From JAJFFW01 sp038531315 (GTDB lineage: Bacteria; Pseudomonadota; Alphaproteobacteria; Caulobacterales; Parvularculaceae): a DNA stretch of 61,481 nt. How positions within the stretch are numbered: position 1 is the stretch's first letter; every line of letters begins with the position of its first letter. Below, piece after piece: positions 40,700-48,658 of this stretch. The notes under the pieces were generated by a model. The model saw only the letters and a list, made by a program, of their open reading frames with translations, was not told the DNA's origin and did not search any database. The stretch covers positions 1 through 61,481 of the forward strand of contig JBCBBT010000013.1 of the NCBI GenBank assembly GCA_038531315.1. Reading direction: 5' to 3'. The position numbers and the translations under genes are program-made.

Positions 40700-42616
40700 A
40701 TGAGCGGCGGCGATAGCGAGTTCGAAGTGAAACTCGGGCGCATTCGCTCGCCAAGCGGCGCCCGCCGCTTTGAAGGGTTCTTCAAAAAAGTGACGCGCAG
40801 CGCAAGGAAAGCAGGCGTCAAACGCGGCGCCCGGTCTGGTGGATCGCGCGGCGTTACAGCGGCGCGCTTCCATCGCCGTGTCCTGGTCAAAGCATCAATT
40901 CGCAAGATGACCGGCGCCGGCGCCCTGAAACAGCACCTCAACTATGTGAAACGCGACGGCGCCGGGCGCAACGGCGAACCAACAAAACTCTATGGCGAAA
41001 AAGGCAAAGACATCGACGCCGGCGATTTTGCCAAATCCTGCGAAGACGACCAGCATCATTTCAGGATCATCGTGTCGCCGGAAGACGCCCATGATTTGCA
41101 AAGCCTTACCGACTTCACCCGGGATCTTGTCCGGGAGATGGAATCCGATCTCGGCACGAAACTCGAATGGGTTGCTGCTGACCATTACGACACCGGCCAG
41201 CCGCATACGCATCTGATCATTCGCGGCAAGCGAGACGACGGACGCGACCTGGTCATGCCGCGCAAATATATCTCACACGGTATTCGCGAGCGCGCACAAG
41301 GTCTCGTCGAACTGGAACACGGTCCTGTGCCTGAGCATGCAGGACGGGCCCGTCTTGCGCATATGGTCAGCCAGGAGCGGTTTACCGAGCTTGATCGCCC
41401 GATATTCGAGGCCGCGCGTGAGGATGTGTTCAATCTTCGCGACCAGTCGGTGCGCGCCGGTCAGGAATGGTGCCAACAGCTTGCCCGCATGCGTCTCAAA
41501 AAGCTGACGGCGATGGGCCTGGCCGAGCCCCTCAGCAAAGGGCGCTGGCGGCTTGATCCGAACGGTGAAACCACCCTGCGCCGTATGGGCGCGCGCGGTG
41601 ATATCATCAAGACGGTGCATCAAGCCATGGCGGGCAAGACTCTGAACCGTCCCCTTGATGAACGTTCCATTTTCGATGTGGGCGGCCAGGAGACCGTTAC
41701 CGGCGCTGTTGCTGATATGGGGCTTGCGGATGATGTGAACGACCGCGCTTTCGTGGTGATCGACGGGATGAACGGGCGCCCGGTCTATGCGATCATCGGC
41801 GGCGAAGATCAGCTTCAAGGTCTGGCCCGCGGTCAGCTCATCACTCTTACGCCCGCGAACACCGAACCGAAACCGGCCGATCGCATCATTGCCAAAATCG
41901 CTGACGCCCAAAATGGCCGCTATAGCCCTCGCCTCCATATGGACGCCGATCCATCGGCGCGGCCAGCGTTTGTAGAAGCGCATGTCCGCCGCCTGGAAGC
42001 GTTGCGCCGTGCAGGTCATGCCGAGCGATCTGCAGATGGCATGTGGACCGTGCCGGACGACTTTCTTGCACGCGCGCGAAAGTTTGAAGAAATCGCTGCC
42101 CTCGAACGCCCCGCTGAGATGTCGCGCCAGTCCACGCTGACCTTGAAACAGATGCAAACTGCAATCGGCGCCACCTGGATTGATGAACACTTGCGCAACG
42201 CTGATGATGATGAACATGCCCGCGGGTTCGGCGCCGATGTCGAAGAAGCGCGCGCCGTTCGCCGCGCTTTTCTGATCCGGCAAGGCCTGCTCCGTGCGGG
42301 CGAGAAACGCGTCACCCAAAATGTGATCGACACGCTCCGCACACGTGACCTCGCCGATGCTGGCGCGGACCTCGAACAGGAGCTCGGAAAGACTTATACA
42401 GCTGCGCCAACCTCGGGAAGGATCGACGGCATTTATGCCAAGGCGATCGACCGGCCAAGCGGACGCTTTGCCGTGGTCGAGCGCTCGAAAGACTTCACCC
42501 TCGTTCCATGGCGGGATGTCATGGATCGTAATCTTGGAAAATCGGTGAGCGGGCTTATTCGGGACGGGCAGATCAATTGGCGGCTAACACGTGGACGAGG
42601 GATCGGTCGCACTTAA
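40700..42616 (+). CDS. rlxS: Relaxase RlxS (VirD2/MOBP-like, DUF3363)
   Basis: A 638-residue relaxase that nicks oriT and pilots the strand into the recipient. The candidate nicking Tyr is in LKQHLNYVKRDG near residue 82, the HHFRI motif near 115 and the metal-binding His pair in DTGQPHTHLIIRG near 168. The long C-terminal half is the DUF3363 region with the AEPLSKGRWRLDPNGE and GRYSPRLHMDADPSARPAFVEAHVRRLEALRRAG segments. It follows traF in the usual ICE order. Confidence 0.92.
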   Translation: MSGGDSEFEVKLGRIRSPSGARRFEGFFKKVTRSARKAGVKRGARSGGSRGVTAARFHRRVLVKASIRKMTGAGALKQHLNYVKRDGAGRNGEPTKLYGEKGKDIDAGDFAKSCEDDQHHFRIIVSPEDAHDLQSLTDFTRDLVREMESDLGTKLEWVAADHYDTGQPHTHLIIRGKRDDGRDLVMPRKYISHGIRERAQGLVELEHGPVPEHAGRARLAHMVSQERFTELDRPIFEAAREDVFNLRDQSVRAGQEWCQQLARMRLKKLTAMGLAEPLSKGRWRLDPNGETTLRRMGARGDIIKTVHQAMAGKTLNRPLDERSIFDVGGQETVTGAVADMGLADDVNDRAFVVIDGMNGRPVYAIIGGEDQLQGLARGQLITLTPANTEPKPADRIIAKIADAQNGRYSPRLHMDADPSARPAFVEAHVRRLEALRRAGHAERSADGMWTVPDDFLARARKFEEIAALERPAEMSRQSTLTLKQMQTAIGATWIDEHLRNADDDEHARGFGADVEEARAVRRAFLIRQGLLRAGEKRVTQNVIDTLRTRDLADAGADLEQELGKTYTAAPTSGRIDGIYAKAIDRPSGRFAVVERSKDFTLVPWRDVMDRNLGKSVSGLIRDGQINWRLTRGRGIGRT

Positions 42617-42657
42617 GACAAGACGAAGCACGCCGAGTCAGTTACGAGTGAAAGAAT

Positions 42658-44214
42658 ATGCACAAGATCAGGGTTTTCATCAGTTCAGTTCAAAACGAAC
42701 TGCGATATGAGCGGGAAATGGCGAAGTATGCGTTGTCGAAAGCCCCTGCGCTCGACCGGTTCTTTTCGCCCGTCCTTTATGAATATGAGCCCGCGTCTTC
42801 CTCATCCGCCGTCGAGGAATGCGTCGCGCGGGTCGAATCCTGCCGGGTCTTCGTTCTCATCATCGGCGATCAGGCCGGTTTCATGGTGGATGACATCTCG
42901 ATCACACATGCCGAGTTCAAGCGCGCCATCGAGCTCTTCAATGAGGATGCGATGAAACTCCTGGTCTTTGTGAAAGATGGCGCCAAAATGGAGCCTGGGG
43001 CAGAAGCGTTGTTCAATGATGTCAGGGCGACTGGTGTAAAATACAAGAAAATTAGGTCGACCACAGACCTTGCCGACGAATTGGAAGCATCGCTTTTACA
43101 AGCGCTTCATGACGATTTTGGACAGCCCAAGGCTGCGGCCAAGCGCACCGGACCATCAGCGAAAGACATCATCGAAAAAGCGTCCGACTATGAAAACCTG
43201 CCAACGCCAGCGGGCATCGACATGATCGACGGCGCGATCGCAAAACAAATGATCACGGTTTGGGATGGCGTTTCCGATGAGACGCTGAAAGACCCGCACG
43301 CTCTCCGGCGCAGGCTGACCGATCGCAACCATCTGATCCTTGATGAAGGAGAAGCGTCATTGAGCGTCGCCGGAGCGATTGTCATATCGGAAGATCCAAC
43401 AAAAATCTCCGGCCTGGCGAATTGCTATATTACGGCCGAGGCCTATCCTGGAAAAACGGTCACCGGCCGGGTTCAAGATCAGGCGATGATTGCAGGACCG
43501 GCGCCCACAATGGTCGATGGCGCCGTCGACTTCGTCATGAAGAATACCCGCCACCCAACCCGCGTCGTCGGGGAGCGGCGTATCGAACTTGACGAATACC
43601 CGCCAGAAGTGCTGCGCGAAGCGATTGTCAATGCGATTGCTCATCGCGATTATGAGGAGACCGGCGGGCGCATATCGCTGCGCGTGTTTCGGGATCGGGT
43701 GACCGTCACAAGCCCTGGACTTCCGCCCAAGCCATTGACGATCGGAAAATTAAAATCGGGCGACGCGGTCGCCATTTCGCGCAATCCCTTGATCGCACAG
43801 AGCCTCTACCATCTGAAACTGATGGAGCATCGCGGATCGGGTTTCAGACGCATTCAGGAATATGTGGGCGCTTCCGGCCTAACTGGATTTGATTTGAAAA
43901 AAGAGTCCGGCTTTCTGGAACTCACTCTCTTCGGGCCAGGCGAGAAGATCGACAACATCCCGCTTCCAGCGTCAGCCGTTGAGGCGCTTCTGCAGAACAG
44001 CGAGCTCGCGGCCTTGTCGGAACGGCAACAACGTATGGCTGAAGCGCTTGCTCGCGGTGAGTCTCTCACCAGTGCTAGTTGCCGGAAAACCTATGGCGTC
44101 AGCAGGGATACAGCCGCCCGTGACTTCAAAGCGTTGATCGAAGCCGGACTCGCCTTGAAACTCGGCGCCGGGGCTTCTACGCGCTACATACATCCTGAAT
44201 TTGAAGGGGGCTGA
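42658..44214 (+). CDS. DUF4062 - GHKL-type ATPase - winged-helix protein, accessory cargo
   Basis: 518 residues in three parts. Residues about 1-150 are DUF4062 (KIRVFISSVQNELRYEREMA and ESCRVFVLIIGDQAGF), a TIR/nucleoside-hydrolase-like fold seen at the N-terminus of defence-type STAND proteins. Residues about 190-430 match the region after AlbA_2 in Schlafen-like regulators and end in the HATPase_c_4 type domain (YPPEVLREAIVNAIAHRDYEETGG, then MEHRGSGFRRIQEYV). The C-terminus is a winged helix (LSERQQRMAEALARGESLTSASCRKTYGVSRDTAARDFKALIEAGLA). This combination is unusual. The gene is inserted between rlxS and traG, where the backbone normally continues, and its stop codon overlaps the iteron array. 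Confidence 0.78.
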   Translation: MHKIRVFISSVQNELRYEREMAKYALSKAPALDRFFSPVLYEYEPASSSSAVEECVARVESCRVFVLIIGDQAGFMVDDISITHAEFKRAIELFNEDAMKLLVFVKDGAKMEPGAEALFNDVRATGVKYKKIRSTTDLADELEASLLQALHDDFGQPKAAAKRTGPSAKDIIEKASDYENLPTPAGIDMIDGAIAKQMITVWDGVSDETLKDPHALRRRLTDRNHLILDEGEASLSVAGAIVISEDPTKISGLANCYITAEAYPGKTVTGRVQDQAMIAGPAPTMVDGAVDFVMKNTRHPTRVVGERRIELDEYPPEVLREAIVNAIAHRDYEETGGRISLRVFRDRVTVTSPGLPPKPLTIGKLKSGDAVAISRNPLIAQSLYHLKLMEHRGSGFRRIQEYVGASGLTGFDLKKESGFLELTLFGPGEKIDNIPLPASAVEALLQNSELAALSERQQRMAEALARGESLTSASCRKTYGVSRDTAARDFKALIEAGLALKLGAGASTRYIHPEFEGG

Positions 44215-44311
44215 TCGTCAGATCATCGTCAGATTTTTGTAGTCCGATCGTCAGATGAAGTTCTGGCGTGATCGTCAGGCGAGCATCTGATTGCAGTGGC
44301 AAAATCGTCAG
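44214..44311 (+). repeat. Five ATCGTCAG iterons downstream of the DUF4062 gene
   Basis: ATCGTCAG occurs at 44214, 44225, 44247, 44271 and 44304, always in the same direction, mostly as GATCGTCAGA. Spacings are 11, 22, 24 and 33 bases, close to multiples of one helical turn. Partial variants (CATCTGAT, CATCAGAT) lie between and after. The 345-base gap from 44214 to 44558 otherwise contains no gene. It may be an operator for the winged helix just encoded, a control site for the traG-trb operon, or a replication/transfer site. Confidence 0.65.
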
Positions 44312-44558
44312 ACGCATCAGATACAGGGGAATTGCCCCACCCATAGGAACCCTCAATTTCGCTGAAATGACCGCGATCATCCTGATCGCGCAATAAATTG
44401 ACTAACGCGGCCCTGAATGGGTCAAGCGCCAACCTCTCCTTGCTGTAAATTCACTCCCAACGTCCTGTTTTCACTCAAATTTCTGTATCCTTTCCTCAGT
44501 AGACGGAAAGCCAGTGCGGCGCCCATGCTGACCTCACCGAAGTCAGATGAGGAATTTC

Positions 44559-46583
44559 ATGTCGCCGCAATCCATTCTCTACGGACAGATCCTGATCGTG
44601 CTGGTCGCGACTGTCCTTGGCGTATGGGCGGCAACACAGTGGACGGCCGCGCAATTTTCCTATGACGCGTATCTCGGTCCGGCTTGGTTCACCCTCGGTG
44701 GAGCGCCGGTCTACTATCCCTGGCGCTTCTTTGAATGGTGGTATGCCTTTGACGCGTACGCACCGAAAGTGTTCTTTCGCGGTGGTCTGATCGCAAGCGG
44801 CGCTGGTTTCTTTGCGGTCCTCATCGCGGCGATTGGGTCAGTCTGGCGCGGACGACAGGCGAAGAACCTCACCACCTACGGCTCATCAAGATGGGCCAAA
44901 CGCAAAGACATCGCCGCCGCAGGCATGCTCAATGCTGGCGGCGTATTCCTCGGAAGATATCAGCAAGACTATCTACGACATGATGGTCCAGAACATGTGC
45001 TGACTTTCGCGCCGACAAGGTCTGGCAAAGGCGTCGGGCTCGTTATTCCGACCTTGCTGAGTTGGACCGGCAGCGCCGTTATTCACGATATCAAAGGCGA
45101 GAACTGGCAACTCACTTCCGGCTGGCGATCAAAATTCTCCCATTGTCTTTTGTTTGACCCCACCAATGCGTCAAGCGCCAAATACAATCCACTACTGGAA
45201 GTGCGCAAAGGCCCGAATGAAGTCCGGGATGTCCAGAACATTGCTGACATTCTTGTGGACCCCGAAGGCGCGTTGGAACGACGCAATCATTGGGAAAAGA
45301 CAGGTCATGCGCTTCTCGTCGGCGCCATCCTGCACGTACTTTACGCGCAGCAAGACAAAACGCTAGCCGGTGTCGCCGCCTTTCTCTCCGATCCTTCTCG
45401 CACATTCGAACGCACGCTCTGGGTGATGATGAACACCAATCACCTGGGACAGGACGACGAGTCTCCCAGGACCCATCCCGTTGTCGCGCAAGCGGCCCGT
45501 GAGCTCTTGAACAAATCTGAAAACGAACGGTCAGGCGTCCTGTCGACGGCGATGTCGTTCCTGGGGCTTTATCGTGATCCGACCGTCGCATCAGTAACAT
45601 CATCTTGCGATTGGCGGATCGACGACCTTCTCCATGCCGACAAACCAGCGTCGCTATATCTCGTGGTGCCGCCGTCGGACATTTCCCGCACAAAACCCTT
45701 GGTGCGATTGATCCTCAATCAGATCGGACGGCGGCTAACGGAGAAGCTCGACGGCGAGGCCGGGCAAAAACCAGATCGCCAAGTGCTCTTGATGCTGGAT
45801 GAGTTTCCGGCCCTCGGCCGCCTCGACTTTTTTGAAAGCGCGCTTGCCTTCATGGCTGGCTATGGATTGCGGGCCTTTCTGATCGCTCAATCTCTCAATC
45901 AAATTGAAAAGGCCTACGGACCGAACAATTCTATCCTCGACAATTGCCATGTGCGCGTCGCTTTCGCTTCAAATGATGAGCGCACCGCCAAGCGAATCTC
46001 CGACGCGCTCGGCACCAAGACCGAAATGCGCGCCATGCGGAACTATGCCGGTCATCGCCTCGCGCCCTGGCTTAGCCATGTCATGGTCTCCCGCCAGGAA
46101 ACAGCCCGCCAGCTCCTGACCCCGGGCGAAGTAATGCAACTGCCGGCGGACGAGGAAGTCGTGCTCGTCTCCGGCCTGCCGCCGATCCGTGCGTCAAAGC
46201 TGAAGTATTACGAAGACAGGAACTTCGAGACCCGCGTCCTCCCCCCGCCGGTCTTGAGCGGCCCCAACAATGATTACGCCGACCGTCCCGGCGCGCGCGG
46301 CGACGATTGGGGCCGCATTGCCAAACCTGTCGATGACAGACTGGCGACCGAGGCGGCGACCCAGGAAAACGAAGACGGCGGAAAGGATCGCGCGCCTCAA
46401 CTCGGCTCCCCCAAAGACCAAACGCCAAACGATGACGAGAAAGATCACGGTCCGGACCACGAGCCTGACGATCAAGCTGTCGAAGCCAAACGGGCCGACG
46501 AACTTGCACGCGCAGCAACGACTGTGAAGCGTACTTACGGCCTTGATCGAGGATCCCCCAAAATCGACCTGATGGATTTTTGA
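44559..46583 (+). CDS. traG: Type IV coupling protein TraG/VirD4
   Basis: A 674-residue coupling protein that links the relaxosome to the secretion channel. It has N-terminal membrane helices, Walker A in FAPTRSGKGVGLVIPTLL (near residue 160) and Walker B in VLLMLDEFPALGRL, followed by the motif LRAFLIAQSLNQIEKAYG. The ATG at 44559 is used because GAGGAA lies six bases upstream; an in-frame ATG at 44547 overlaps that SD. Acidic and repeat-like C-terminal tail. Confidence 0.93.
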   Translation: MSPQSILYGQILIVLVATVLGVWAATQWTAAQFSYDAYLGPAWFTLGGAPVYYPWRFFEWWYAFDAYAPKVFFRGGLIASGAGFFAVLIAAIGSVWRGRQAKNLTTYGSSRWAKRKDIAAAGMLNAGGVFLGRYQQDYLRHDGPEHVLTFAPTRSGKGVGLVIPTLLSWTGSAVIHDIKGENWQLTSGWRSKFSHCLLFDPTNASSAKYNPLLEVRKGPNEVRDVQNIADILVDPEGALERRNHWEKTGHALLVGAILHVLYAQQDKTLAGVAAFLSDPSRTFERTLWVMMNTNHLGQDDESPRTHPVVAQAARELLNKSENERSGVLSTAMSFLGLYRDPTVASVTSSCDWRIDDLLHADKPASLYLVVPPSDISRTKPLVRLILNQIGRRLTEKLDGEAGQKPDRQVLLMLDEFPALGRLDFFESALAFMAGYGLRAFLIAQSLNQIEKAYGPNNSILDNCHVRVAFASNDERTAKRISDALGTKTEMRAMRNYAGHRLAPWLSHVMVSRQETARQLLTPGEVMQLPADEEVVLVSGLPPIRASKLKYYEDRNFETRVLPPPVLSGPNNDYADRPGARGDDWGRIAKPVDDRLATEAATQENEDGGKDRAPQLGSPKDQTPNDDEKDHGPDHEPDDQAVEAKRADELARAATTVKRTYGLDRGSPKIDLMDF

Positions 46584-46586
46584 GCC

Positions 46587-47078
46587 ATGCCTTCAACTAA
46601 ACCACGCATATGGACCTATATCGATCCACTTAATCACGCCCGGCTCGTGGCGCTGGCGCAAAGGCCCGGCAGCAATGTGTCGTCTGTTGTGAATGATGCG
46701 CTTTCCGCCTTTTTCGCGCAGGAACATGAAGTCAAACGCGATGCAGCGCTGATCCGCCGCCTCGATCGGATGACACGGCAGATGGAAGTTCTGAAACGCA
46801 ACCAGATCATCTCAGCAGAAGCCTTTGCACTCTTCATGCGCTACTTCCTGACGGTCATCCCGCCCGTGCCGGAACAAGAAAAGCCTGCCGCACAGGCGCA
46901 GGGCGCAGCACGGTTTGAAAAATATCTGACAAGCCTGCGGGCCGTTCTTGAAGACGGCGAAACGGTTCTCTTTGCAGCGCTCGAAGATGTGCTGGCCGAT
47001 GAGACGGCTTTCTTCACCAAGGAAGAGCTCGCCCGGCTGCATGAGCCAGCGCCTGAAAAGGAGGTCGCCCATGCCTGA
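46587..47078 (+). CDS. CopG/ribbon-helix-helix-like protein of the trb operon
   Basis: A 163-residue protein. The N-terminus PRIWTYIDPLNHARLVALAQRPGSNVSSVVNDALSAFFAQE has the RHH pattern (strand, then two helices), followed by a helical region. Genes of this kind usually sit between traG and trbB in these ICEs and may regulate transfer genes. It starts three bases after traG and its end overlaps trbB by 8 bases. Confidence 0.78.
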   Translation: MPSTKPRIWTYIDPLNHARLVALAQRPGSNVSSVVNDALSAFFAQEHEVKRDAALIRRLDRMTRQMEVLKRNQIISAEAFALFMRYFLTVIPPVPEQEKPAAQAQGAARFEKYLTSLRAVLEDGETVLFAALEDVLADETAFFTKEELARLHEPAPEKEVAHA

Positions 47079-48093
47079 TGTCAATGACGCCACACTCCTT
47101 CGCACCGAAACCATGTTGAAGACCGCCATGGGCCCTGTCGTCGCCGAAGCGCTTACCGACCCGGCGGTCGTTGAGGTGATGGTTAATCCTGACGGGCATA
47201 TCTGGCTCGATCGGCATGGCGATGGACGCATAGATACGGGTGCGGTCATGAGCGCCGCTGAAGTCGAACGGGTGGTTCGCGTCGTCGCCAGCCATATTGG
47301 CCAGGAGGTCACCCGCGATCATCCGGTCGTCAGCGCCGAACTGCCGGGCGGAGGCGAACGGTTTGAAGGCGTCATGCCGCCGGTCTCGCGCAGCCCCTGT
47401 TTCGCTATTCGCAAGGCGGCGGCGCAAATCTTCACACTTGAGGATTACGTGGCCAAAGGCGTGATGACGCCCCTTCGCCGCGATGTTCTCAAACAAGCGG
47501 TTCGCGACAAGCGCAACATCCTCATCGTTGGCGGCACCGGCTCCGGCAAGACAACCCTAGCCAACGCGCTTCTTTATGAGATTGCGCAGACCGGCGACCG
47601 CGTCGTCATCCTTGAAGACACGCGCGAATTGCAATGCGCCGCGCCAGATCAGGTCGCGCTTCGCACGCAAGCCGGTTCGGTGACGATGGCGGACCTTGTC
47701 AAATCAACACTGCGTCTGCGCCCCGACCGGATCATTGTCGGCGAAGTGCGGGGCGCTGAAGCGCTCGACATGCTCAAAGCATGGAACACAGGTCACCCAG
47801 GCGGCGTCACGACGATCCACGGCAATTGCGGCGTCAGCGGACTGCAACGCTTGGAGCAGCTGTGCGGCGAGGTCTCATCAAACATTCCGCGCTGGCTGAT
47901 CAGTCAGGCCATCGACCTCATCGTCTTCATCGAAGGCCGCGGCGCTGCGCGACGGGTCTCGTCGATCCGAGAAGTCGTCTGTCCGGATGAAACCGAGGAT
48001 GGCGAGTACCACGCGCCCGAATATCCCGATCCCGATCTCAAACTCGTCTCACTGCCGAACAGGTCGGCGGCAACAACAGGAGAAAATTCATGA
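47071..48093 (+). CDS. trbB: TrbB, conjugal transfer ATPase (VirB11-like)
   Basis: A 340-residue hexameric secretion ATPase. Walker A is in LIVGGTGSGKTTLANAL, the Asp box in VVILEDTRELQCAA, Walker B in RIIVGEVRGAEALD and the His box in GHPGGVTTIHGN. AAGGAGG precedes ATG 47071. It ends with a four-base overlap with trbC. Confidence 0.95.
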   Translation: MPDVNDATLLRTETMLKTAMGPVVAEALTDPAVVEVMVNPDGHIWLDRHGDGRIDTGAVMSAAEVERVVRVVASHIGQEVTRDHPVVSAELPGGGERFEGVMPPVSRSPCFAIRKAAAQIFTLEDYVAKGVMTPLRRDVLKQAVRDKRNILIVGGTGSGKTTLANALLYEIAQTGDRVVILEDTRELQCAAPDQVALRTQAGSVTMADLVKSTLRLRPDRIIVGEVRGAEALDMLKAWNTGHPGGVTTIHGNCGVSGLQRLEQLCGEVSSNIPRWLISQAIDLIVFIEGRGAARRVSSIREVVCPDETEDGEYHAPEYPDPDLKLVSLPNRSAATTGENS

Positions 48094-48407
48094 TGCTGAA
48101 CAAATACACTTGCCGCGCGATCATTGTGACCGCTCTGGCAGTCTGTCTGGTCGGGCCGGCGCATGCAGCAGGCTCAGGCATGCCCTGGGAAGGACCGCTC
48201 GATCAGATCTTGCAATCGATCGAAGGGCCGGTCGCCAAGATTATCGGCGTCATTGCCATCATTATCACCGGCCTGACCATGGCGTTCGGGGACACGGGCG
48301 GTAGTTTCCGCAAGCTGATCCAGATCGTCTTCGGCCTTTCGATCGCCTTCACCGCGACCAGTTTCTTCCTGTCTTTCTTCTCATTCGGCGGCGGAGCCAC
48401 CTTCTAA
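48090..48407 (+). CDS. trbC: TrbC pilin precursor (VirB2-like)
   Basis: A 105-residue pilin precursor: a signal ending GPAHAAGSG, a short soluble stretch (MPWEGPLDQILQSIEGPVAK) and two membrane helices with a DTGGSFRK loop between. It makes the conjugative pilus after TraF processing. It abuts trbD with a one-base overlap. Confidence 0.92.
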   Translation: MMLNKYTCRAIIVTALAVCLVGPAHAAGSGMPWEGPLDQILQSIEGPVAKIIGVIAIIITGLTMAFGDTGGSFRKLIQIVFGLSIAFTATSFFLSFFSFGGGATF

Positions 48408-48658
48408 TGGAGGGCGGGTTCACCATTCCTGTCTACCGGTCGCTGACCGAGCCGATCCTGATGGGCGGTGCGCCCCGCTCAGCGGCGATCCTCAACGGGA
48501 CGTTTGCCGCCGCGCTCGGCCTCGGGCTGCAGCTATGGGTGCTGGGCATCCTCTACTGGATCGTAGCTCACGGAATTTGCGTCTTCGCAGCGAAACGCGA
48601 TCCCAAATTCCTCGAAGTTCTGATTCGCCATGTTCGTCACAAGGGGTATCTGGCATGA
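48407..48658 (+). CDS. trbD: TrbD (VirB3-like)
   Basis: An 83-residue inner-membrane protein with the family start FTIPVYRSLTEPILMGGAPRSAAILNGTFAAALGLGLQLW and one to two helices. It works with the TrbE ATPase in the channel. Overlaps trbC by one base and trbE by four. Confidence 0.93.
   Translation: MEGGFTIPVYRSLTEPILMGGAPRSAAILNGTFAAALGLGLQLWVLGILYWIVAHGICVFAAKRDPKFLEVLIRHVRHKGYLA

Noticed and set aside
40506..40703. A 65-codon frame between traF and rlxS
   Set aside because: It consists of the hairpins and repeats of a probable non-coding region and has no family resemblance.
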